Below, one piece after another: positions 56,784 through 64,000 of a stretch of DNA of 64,000 bases. The notes beneath the pieces were generated by a model. That model did not search any database and was not told the origin of the DNA. It was given only the letters and a program-made list of their open reading frames with translations. How positions within the stretch are numbered: position 1 is the first letter of the stretch; every line of letters begins with the position of its first letter. Where the stretch lies: positions 124,001-188,000 of the forward strand of contig PYSS01000068.1 in the NCBI GenBank assembly GCA_003049465.1, written 5' to 3'. Origin of the DNA: Magnaporthiopsis rhizophila. Taxonomy: Eukaryota; Ascomycota; Sordariomycetes; Magnaporthales; Magnaporthaceae. A program made the position numbers and the translations under genes.

Positions 56784-58154
56784 GTTGCATACCGGCCTTG
56801 ACCATCTTTGCAAGAGGTGGAATAGATCCGGATCGGAAGGTGCGNGGTTGGGTTCGCCAGCCAAGTGGCCCAACACTCCCCACTTTCTCCTGTCCCGAAA
56901 TGGCTTGGTGCATGGGGTGGCGGATGCAGAGACAAGGGTGGGGAGCATGCACGAGCAGGTTGGGGAGCAATCAGCAGCCGAAGGCTATTGGACTGGGCGG
57001 CCGGGCCAAGAGCCAAGGGGCGCAGAGCCGGGAGATTGACTGTTGGTAGGGCGCTTACGGAAAACTGGCAACCAGCTGTCACGTCGAGCAGGGATTCACC
57101 CCACCCACTCAGAGTGCCCAGCCAATGGCCGCCCGGCTCAGCCCCTCCCACTGCCCCACCCGACAATGCTGGAGTGGGCGGGAGCATCGGGAAAAATGAG
57201 ATTCTGAACTGCATGCTTGCGGAGCAGGCCTCTCGACAGGCTGCTGCGTGCTGAGGGGGACGGCTAATAATAGTGGGAGTTGAGCCAGTCTCCACTTCCA
57301 ACTGGCATTGCCTCGCACCGGAACCCACACCCACCCACGCAAACCCAGACTCCAGGCCACCACTAGGCGCACCCTCGCGGCGTTCCAGGCTCAGGCCGCA
57401 GCAAGAGTCGGGGGGGTTGGGCCTTGCTGCGCCCAGTCGCATCGCTCGATCGAAGCATGAAGGGCATGCCCAGCCGAGTCTGCGGGACGGACAGACGCTC
57501 CGGACGTCGCCTGAGGAGGGGATGGATGCCAGAAACAGAAGCGGGAGAATTGACTTCGGTTCTTCTGCAGGCCTGACCCTTGGCCCAGTCCAGTCAATCA
57601 GTCAAGTCAGTCCCGGCACAGCCTCTGTCGCCCCTGGCCCGCAGCCCCTCCCTCAGAACCTCAGACCAACCTAGAGCCCCCTCGGATTTTACCGCCCGAC
57701 CCATCCATTGTTCGCTGCGACCAAACGTGACCCGTAGTGCCATTGTCGACCTGCCTGTTTGCTCGGCCCTAGCCCCAAAACCCGCTAGCGTGTGCCGTCT
57801 AATTAAACAATGCACAAGGCGGTCAGGTGCAGCCCCATGGTTTCTCCACGACCGGCATCCAACCGACCCGGCCGGGGTTTGTCTAGGCGAAGGAGAGGGA
57901 AAAAGGAAATTAATAATAAGAGACGTTTGAGGGAAATGAGGGAGCGCCGGGGAGGGGAGGGACGGACGGGTGAGAAGAAAAAAGGAAGAAAACAGAAAAA
58001 CAGGAAAAGTCGGTGAAACGAAAAAGCAATGGCAATCAATCAATAGCGCCAAAACTAACCAACGCCACACAGCATGACCAACCCAACACTGCCAGTGATT
58101 GCTGACCAACGGAGCAGATCAGGACCAACAGGATCCCAAACCTGGCAAGCCTGA
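56414..58154. other. Intergenic with very long homopolymer and an ambiguous base
   Basis: Promoter side of the polyglutamine gene and 3' side of the phosphate carrier. Contains the homopolymer at 56701-56781 and an undetermined base at 56845. Frames across it are shaped by the homopolymer and are not genes. Confidence 0.6.
56701..56781. repeat. Poly(T) tract of about 80 nt, interrupted once by CCC
   Basis: A run of about 23 T, then CCC, then more than 50 T. The length is likely to be unreliable in any assembly. An N follows at 56845. Confidence 0.9.
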
Positions 58155-59187
58155 TCAGCTCGGCTGCTGCTCCTCGTCGACCTTGTGGATCTCCACCCCT
58201 GGCGGGGCGCCCACCAGCGCCTTGCACTGCGCGTAGATGACGAACTGGCCCGCCACCAGCCCGCACGTCATGACCACCCTGGGCCCCAGGCCCGTCGTTA
58301 GCAGCCGCCGCGGTCCGAATTCTCCCGCCAGCTGCAGCATGCGCGCCGTCACCCCTTGCCTCTTGTCGCCTGCGCCCTTGTTGATTGCCGACAGCAGCGT
58401 GTCGGCTGGATGCGAGAGCACCGCCGCCGCCACTCCCGCCGCGAGGCCGGACGCCAGCTCGACTCCTGTCGACTGCGCGTGCGTCAGAGCCGCCGTCCGA
58501 TCTGGTCCCAAGCTGCGGTAGATGGCCTCGACCGCCGCCTCGTGCACCGCAAACTGCCCCACCGCGTACGGCACCTGCTTGAACAGCAGCGGCACGAACC
58601 CGGAGTAGAAGCCGCGTAGCCCTTCCTCGCGCGCCATGCGTGCGAACCCGGTCGCGAGCCCGGCCGCGTATCCTCGCTGCGATACTAGCCGGATCCGCGT
58701 TGCCTCTAGTGGACACAGCAGGATGTCGGCAAAGAACTCGGCCGACGCGCTCGCGCCCAGGTAGATGGCCGTGCGGTTGCGAGTTGCCCGCTCGCCGGGT
58801 CCGCCGGCCATGCCGACGAAGCTGCGCTTGAAGAACTCGTAGCCGGCGAACTTGCCGCCTCCCTGCACCAGGTAGCCGACCGCAGTGGGGCCGAAGCCGG
58901 TCAGCAGGGCGCTGGCCCCTTCTTTGGCGATGATGGACCGTCCAGCCTTGATCATGTTGCGGCCTTTCATGGCGTCGTCGACCTGGATGCGCGTCTTGAC
59001 GACGTCGATGGGCGTGGCGGCCTGTTCAGGCTGGTTAGCATAGCACTTTTTGGAGCATCTTGACCCTCAAGCAGCCGCTGGCACATACGGCATGCGTAGA
59101 CATTGCGGCCAGCGCGCCGGCTCCAAAGAACTTTGTGTAGTCGAGCGCCGAGAAGGTCGGCAGCTCTGCCTGTTTTGCCGACGCCAT
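58155..59187 (-). CDS. MIR1: Mitochondrial phosphate carrier
   Basis: Two exons (59187-59089 and 59021-58155, intron 67 nt with GCTAACCAG branch) give 321 residues. Three mitochondrial-carrier repeats are visible with their signatures PIDVVKTRIQ, PLEATRIRLV and PADTLLSAIN. The blocks ALLTGFGPTAVGYLVQGGGK, CPLEATRIRLVS and GFVPLLFKQVPYAVGQF identify the phosphate carrier subgroup (yeast Mir1, mammalian SLC25A3), which brings phosphate with protons into the matrix for ATP synthesis. The start ATG at 59187 gives MASAKQAELPTFSALDYTKF, a usual lead. The His pair of the animal transport path is partly different, as in other fungi. Confidence 0.9.
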
Positions 59188-59715
59188 TTTCGTGATTGAA
59201 ATGGTTTCCGAGCTATCAAACGCCGTCCTGGGATGTCCAACAACGACGTGAACTGAACCGCGATTCTAATACAAATTAAATGCGAAATGCCACGCATTAA
59301 AAACTGCAAACTCAAGCATACTATTGCCGATTTTTCTTGATCTCGTCGCCGTCTCTGTTCTCCGGCCTTTCCGTACTGCTGGATGAGTAATCGGAGCCGG
59401 TCGGGACGGCAAACCACGCTGACGCTTCGATGACGTCGTCAACAGGTGAAATTCTGGGCAGCACAACAGCCGCCCCGTCAGGTGGTGCCTCCATCACAGG
59501 GACCCGACAAATCCCGTCGTCATTCCACCCAATCCGTCTGGAGCTGTGGATTCGTGCAAGCTCGGCGACGGAACTGGCTTGTGCGAGCCCAACTCCCTCT
59601 TCGGCATCGCCGAGCCGCCAAGAATCTTGCTGGGGGGTATTCCTGGTACCTTTTGGGACTGTGGTTTTGAATATGCTTAAATTATGGGTAACCAGGCATA
59701 GTGAGTAAGGAAGCG

Positions 59716-59765
<50 letters not shown>

Positions 59766-59806
59766 ACAAGGACATTCCCAGCACCAGCCGGGAGGAAAGA
59801 TCTTGA
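59188..59806. other. Intergenic with poly(A) tract
   Basis: Promoter side of the phosphate carrier and 3' side of the GH20 gene, with an A47 run at 59717-59763. No gene is seen. Confidence 0.6.
59717..59763 (+). repeat. Poly(A) tract, about 47 nt
   Basis: Uninterrupted A run. It may be the tail of an old retroposed sequence or just an expanded homopolymer; no target-site duplication could be defined. Confidence 0.85.
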
Positions 59807-62164
59807 TCATGCGACAAAAAATACTAACGAACACACCACCGAGACCACGGCCCAGCAGAATCCATCCACTGCTCTACTTGCAGTCGACGAGCCCGGCGGC
59901 GGATTAGTGCCCGTTGGCCTTCCACCTCCTCCCGGAACGCGGAACCCCTCCTCCAGCCTCAGCCTCCGCAGCCCGCCCTCGACCTCGTCCAACGGTGCCA
60001 CAAACGCCATCTGGCTCCAGCTGAACTGCGTGTTCCGCCCGCCGTACACAAACACCTCGAACCGGCCCGCAAAGTTCCCGTCCACCCACACCACGCTGCC
60101 GTGTAGCGCGTCCGTCGCGACCGTGATGTTGCTGGCCGGTGCCACCACCTGGATCCCGACCTCCCTGTGCGTCGACCCAGAAGCGTTGACCCAAATCCTC
60201 CCCGGGTGTCCAGGGTCCAGCTCGAGCGCGTCCGATCGTCCCACAGACCGCAGCGGGTATGGCCAACCGTCGGCCTCGAAGACGAGCGAGAGGGACGAGG
60301 CGTTCCGCGCAACCAAGCTGAGACTGCAGTCCGGCCCAGAAAGCCTGAATGGCCCCGTCGCCTCGAGGGTCAGCGTGTAGTTCATGCCTTTACTGCCTAG
60401 ACCAAGCCGCACCGCGCGCCCGCCGTCGTCGGCCCGAGGCCACGAGACAAGCGGCGCGTCGTCGCCGGACCGTCTTGCGCGGTTAACAACAACACGGTCA
60501 AGGTTCTGCCCCGGCGCCAACGGCGAGAAAGAGTCAATGCTCGGCCCAACGAGTCCCGCGTCAAGCCGCGGGCCCCGGGACCCAGACCACGCCCTGGCGC
60601 CTACGAGCGGAATCCCGCGGCGCATCGAGTAGTACGCCTCGAGCTGTGTGCTCGCGTCCGGCCCGTTATCGTTCCATGCTGCTAGCGTCGCGCCGCGCAA
60701 CCCCTTCGTTCCGGGGCCGACCTGCATGCTCGCGTTGAAAGGGTTGAAGTCGGCCGGCGTCCACTGCCAGCCGTCGCGGCCGGCAAAGTTGAGAACCCGG
60801 CTGTCGTTGAAGAACTGCGGATACCGTGCGGGGAGGATGGGCATGTGGTCGTTCTTGATGGACGTGTAGGCCCACCAGTCCTCTGAGTTGATGACGTCGT
60901 AGCCGCCGTCGCCGCTTTGGAGAAGTGCGATCGGATCCGACTCCCCGTACTGCCAGTGCTGCACCACCACGTCCCTGGATATGGTCAGGTTCTGGGCAGA
61001 CGGCGGCGCATGCGTGCCCCAGACCCTGATCCGCGTCTTGTTTCCCGTCTGTTCCCGCACCCACGTCGCCATGTCGTTGACGAAAGTGATATAGTCGTTC
61101 GCTAGTGTGGAGTCATACTCATCCGCGCCGATGTGCACCTCCTTCGTCTTGAACCACGGCAGGAACTCGGCCCACACCCGCTTGACCGTCGGCACGGCGT
61201 CCGGATGCGTCAGGTTCAGCAGGTCCCGCTTGCGCGGCAGCGAAATCTCGGGCCGCCATTTGGTCAAGTACAGGCAGTGGCCGGGAGCCTCGATCTCGGG
61301 GATGACGGTGATCCCTCTGCGCGCGCAGTGGAGCTGCAGGTCGGTAAACTCTGCCCGCGACAGCGTCTCGTTCTCGCGTCCGTGTGTTATCCTGCGAAGT
61401 TCGCTGTCACGCTCGGGAAGCAGCGAAAAGTGCGAGTAGACGTCGGTCCAGGAGTTGTTGCGCCCCCGGTTGAGCGGGTAGTTGTCGCTCAGGTGGTAGT
61501 GGAGCTCGCTCAGCTTGAAGAAGCTGGCGTAGCTGCAGAGCTCCTTGAGGAACGACGGCGCGTACCATTTACGCCCGGCGTCTAGCATGAAGCCGCGTGT
61601 CGCGTATGCGGGCGCGTCTATTGTTTGGTAGCCTGCCGTTAGTTGCGGTGGTGCCGTTGTTGCGTGGGAGGCCGACAGGATCATCAGCTGCAGCAGTGTC
61701 CGCGTCCCCCACCACATGCCCCTGGCGCCGGCGCCGCCTATAAAGACGGAGGTGACCGAGACGCGCAGCTCGTAGCCCTCGGACGTGTTTTGTCCGTTCT
61801 CGTACGCCGGATACTGCTGACCGTCGCCGGTGAAGGTGCCGAGCAGCACGCCGCTGACGTCGGCCGGGTCCGGCAGCCGACCCACCCGCTCCAGCGTCCA
61901 ATTGGCGCCGGTAAGCTCACTGATGTCCTGCCGGAACACCTCGGCGAATTCGTAGGCCGTGGGCGGGATCAGCGTCAACCCGTCCGCGTCGGATCGTGAG
62001 GCGAAGGCGTCCTCGATGTAGATTTTGCGCTGTGTCGTCTCGGCTCGCCAGGGGGAGCCTCTTGTTAGCCCTGTCGGCTCGGGGAGGGGCGGCAGCAGCT
62101 GCAGGGCTGAGGCGGCCAGGGAGCCGGCGCTAAATAGCGCTGCCCAGAGCAGGAGCGTCACCAT
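59807..62164 (-). CDS. GPI-anchored GH20 beta-N-acetylhexosaminidase family protein
   Basis: Single exon of 785 residues. A signal peptide (MVTLLLWAALFSAGSLAASA) precedes a GH20b domain (about 60-165) and the GH20 barrel (about 180-560). The catalytic Asp-Glu pair is in EVHIGADEYDS (D348, E349), and TVIPEIEAPGHC and the LHYHLSDNYP block support the family. The motif differs from the HxGGDE of the common secreted fungal chitobiases and is nearer the lacto-N-biosidase-like branch. A C-terminal beta domain follows, then NPPPGSSTASRAVDG and a hydrophobic end (FCWAVVSVVCSLVFFVA), which predicts GPI anchoring. It should cleave terminal GlcNAc or GalNAc units from chitin fragments or glycans at the cell surface. 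A broken copy of its N-terminal part lies at 52986-53170. Confidence 0.9.
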   Translation of the reverse strand: MVTLLLWAALFSAGSLAASALQLLPPLPEPTGLTRGSPWRAETTQRKIYIEDAFASRSDADGLTLIPPTAYEFAEVFRQDISELTGANWTLERVGRLPDPADVSGVLLGTFTGDGQQYPAYENGQNTSEGYELRVSVTSVFIGGAGARGMWWGTRTLLQLMILSASHATTAPPQLTAGYQTIDAPAYATRGFMLDAGRKWYAPSFLKELCSYASFFKLSELHYHLSDNYPLNRGRNNSWTDVYSHFSLLPERDSELRRITHGRENETLSRAEFTDLQLHCARRGITVIPEIEAPGHCLYLTKWRPEISLPRKRDLLNLTHPDAVPTVKRVWAEFLPWFKTKEVHIGADEYDSTLANDYITFVNDMATWVREQTGNKTRIRVWGTHAPPSAQNLTISRDVVVQHWQYGESDPIALLQSGDGGYDVINSEDWWAYTSIKNDHMPILPARYPQFFNDSRVLNFAGRDGWQWTPADFNPFNASMQVGPGTKGLRGATLAAWNDNGPDASTQLEAYYSMRRGIPLVGARAWSGSRGPRLDAGLVGPSIDSFSPLAPGQNLDRVVVNRARRSGDDAPLVSWPRADDGGRAVRLGLGSKGMNYTLTLEATGPFRLSGPDCSLSLVARNASSLSLVFEADGWPYPLRSVGRSDALELDPGHPGRIWVNASGSTHREVGIQVVAPASNITVATDALHGSVVWVDGNFAGRFEVFVYGGRNTQFSWSQMAFVAPLDEVEGGLRRLRLEEGFRVPGGGGRPTGTNPPPGSSTASRAVDGFCWAVVSVVCSLVFFVA

Positions 62165-63020
62165 GGTGCAAGGGGAGGGTTAATTCAATGTGTCTTTGCT
62201 CGTTTTCCCTTCCGATGTCCATTCTCCTCATCAATTCCGTTCACATCGTAGACGGCCTGTTTGGTGGGCTGCCCAGCACCCCGTACCCCTCTCCAAGATC
62301 GGCTTAGCTGCTGTAACGTAGCCCCGGAACCTGCACGTGCTGTGGCATGCCCTTCTGGTCGTCAGCATTTTGCTTTATGTCCTGTATTCTGTTTCCTTTC
62401 CCGTATCCTATCTCTTTTATCATATCTCCTTTCCCGTGTCGTACGTCTTCATCTTGTCCTGTATCCCTCTCCTGTGCCTGCGTCCTCTCCTGCTCGGACG
62501 TATAAGATGCAAAGCCAAAACTAAAGACGACAGACCGATCCGCAGATCTGCCAAGGTGCAGAGGTGCCGAGGCGCAGCATTTCAGTCCCAATCTCGGCGG
62601 GGAAGAGAGTTCTCCGCATTTTCCTGAACCGAACCACGCGGAATTTATCCGTGTTTAATGCAGCCATTCCCATACCGATGAAATGGAATGGGCGAGTTAA
62701 CATGGTCACATTATTTTGAAAGTGGAAAAATTCTGCTTTTGGCGGTTTTTTGTTTTTTAATTAATATTTATTCCCATTATTCTTCCAAAAAGGGGCTTGC
62801 CCCCCACACTGCTGCCATTATCTATAATAATATTTACTTCGTCGTCCCCACATCGTGGTAGTATTGTCATGGAAAGGGAAAGGGAAAGGAAAAGGAAAAG
62901 GGAAAGGAAAAGGAAAAGGGAAAGGAAAAGGAAAAGGGAAAGGAAAAGGAAAAGGGAAAGGAAAAGGAAAAGGGAAAGGAAAAGGAAAAGGGAAAGGAAA
63001 AGGAAAAGGGAAAGGCTTAC
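62165..63020. other. Intergenic or intronic stretch with minisatellite
   Basis: Promoter side of the GH20 gene, then a purine/pyrimidine-biased part near 62380-62500 and the minisatellite at 62871-63016. The further 3' exons and stop of the microexon gene at 63021-64000 may lie here but could not be placed. Confidence 0.45.
62871..63016. repeat. 18-bp GGGAAAGGAAAAGGAAAA minisatellite
   Basis: About eight tandem copies of an 18-bp purine-only unit. On the minus strand it is a pure pyrimidine tract that starts a few bases after the GTAAGC donor of the exon ending at 63021. Confidence 0.92.
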
Positions 63021-64000
63021 AGCATCCTCCTCCTTGACCCCAGCCTTCCGCTCGCCCTGCTTCTGCCTGAGTTCCTAAATCATCGGAATAAAATTAATGC
63101 TCCGTTTGAAGCACCCATGCAATTGATCCCTCCCAGGAGCTCTTACATTTCCCTTGGCCGTGTAAACCTGTCAGAAATGGCGTTAGCTTTGTCACCTCCA
63201 TACTGGGAATGGCAATCAAAGCGGAAAAACTTACGGCCGCGAGCTCGACCGCGGCCGCCCGCTCCCTCTCGAGCCGCTACAACGGATAAAAACACCGTCA
63301 GTGCTCGTTCGTCTCGATTAGACTACGGAGCATGGGAAACTAACCCGCATCTTCGCTTGTAGGCGCTAAACGTACCTGTGTTAGCATTATTCCCGCGGAA
63401 CGGTGCCGTGGGCTTCCCTACAAGGATCTCCCTCTCCAAGTCCTAATTAAACCAGTGTGTCAGCATGAGTGTAAAAGATAGATTGTGCACTCAGTATGGT
63501 CTGCACTGGCAAAGGCTTGATTGTAGGAAGTGGGACGATGGCAAAGGCTAGATGGCAATTTAGGGGAGGACTAAAAGGGGCTGCACTCACGCCACCGCCG
63601 CTGTCGTTGTTGTTGTTGTTGTTGTAGCTGTTGTTGCTGCCGCCGCAGCCGCAGCCTCTGGTCTGGCGCGCATTCTGAAGAGACCCGGTTAGTATGTTCC
63701 CGTCACTTCCGACGGCATGATCCAAGAGCGTGGTGCTTGCGCGAGGCTGAATATCGGGGATAAAACGTGGGCAGAGCGGCGTCTCGTGTACGGGAGGTGG
63801 TGTGGGATGACGAGGACAGGTGCGGCGATGGACGGCATGATTGGGACTTGGCGCGAGCGACGGAAAGGCCATTGAATGGTGGTGACAGAAAAAGAGGTTG
63901 GCTCTTACGTTGTTTCCCATCCGCGAGGCCTGTCAGTACTTTTTCTTTTGTGGCTTGATAGCAGAAACGAGCCGGGGAGGGCAGACTAGTCCTTACCTGA
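63021..64000 (-). CDS. Partial microexon gene running off the right edge
   Basis: Six exons on the minus strand chain together: 63929-63909, 63674-63591, 63442-63422, 63276-63235, 63167-63147 and 63074-63021 (21, 84, 21, 42, 21 and 54 nt). All are in phase 0. Each is bounded by a plausible donor (GTAAGA, GTGAGT, GTAGGG, GTAAGT, GTAAGA, GTAAGC) and an AG acceptor, mostly with a CTAAC or CTGAC branch upstream. A further donor CAG-GTAAGG lies at 63996. The joined peptide reads ASRMGNN, then a Gly/Cys/Asn-rich part (TRGCGCGGSNNSYNNN), then a charged helix with DLEREIL, RLERERAAAVELAA, VYTAKGN and ELRQKQGERKAGVKEEDA, which looks like a coiled coil. 5' end is outside the window and the 3' end is unresolved. 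I do not recognise the family. Confidence 0.5.

Noticed and set aside
62871..63016. CRISPR-like tandem array
   Set aside because: The units are contiguous, with no unique spacers, in a eukaryotic genome; it is a minisatellite.
62797..63078. Lys/Arg/Glu-repeat frames on the plus strand
   Set aside because: They arise only from the purine minisatellite.

Overview
The window reads as nuclear DNA of a filamentous ascomycete (Pezizomycotina). A member of the Sordariales, perhaps Chaetomiaceae, is the best guess from gene content, but no marker here proves it. Support comes from short GT-AG introns (about 50-125 nt, many with CTAAC or CTGAC branch points), GC-rich coding regions separated by long AT/homopolymer-rich spacers, a C-terminal CBM1, a HET-domain gene, a NACHT-type STAND gene and a Zn2Cys6 regulator. 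Coordinates of spliced genes run from start codon to stop codon. Intron limits were placed by eye using frame, splice consensus and family alignment from memory.

Layout. 1-3857: no convincing gene, repeats and relics. 3858-10044: secreted DUF1996 protein, an MFS alpha-glucoside/sugar permease and a divergently transcribed Zn2Cys6 regulator. 10045-11412: repeat and relic material. 11413-20243: secreted GH10-CBM1 xylanase, monocarboxylate-type MFS transporter, GPI-anchored CE5 cutinase/acetylxylan esterase, mitochondrial BolA protein. 20244-33000: an accessory-looking stretch with a NACHT STAND gene head-to-head with a DUF6594 membrane protein, a Cys-rich single-pass membrane protein, a 3CxxC zinc-binding protein, a HET protein, an unrecognised 199-residue protein and several dispersed repeat copies. 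35731-51116: GH27 alpha-galactosidase, M20 peptidase, an unrecognised 488-residue protein, a DHA2-type MFS transporter, an Old Yellow Enzyme homologue, a Q-rich hypothetical protein and a second GH10 xylanase. 51117-64000: a GH20 gene fragment, a large polyglutamine protein, the mitochondrial phosphate carrier, an intact GPI-anchored GH20 hexosaminidase, and the partial, strongly microexonic 3' part of a gene that leaves the right edge.

Two themes stand out. One is plant- and fungal-wall degradation: two GH10, GH27, CE5, GH20 and DUF1996 genes together with sugar and monocarboxylate uptake and a local regulator. These fit a saprotroph turning hemicellulose into imported sugars, although nothing shows that they are co-regulated. 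The other is non-self recognition and programmed death (NACHT, HET), here beside membrane proteins of unknown job. The most novel-looking items are the NACHT/DUF6594 divergent pair and the microexon gene at the right edge, in which every exon I can see is a multiple of three and four of six are multiples of 21 nt.
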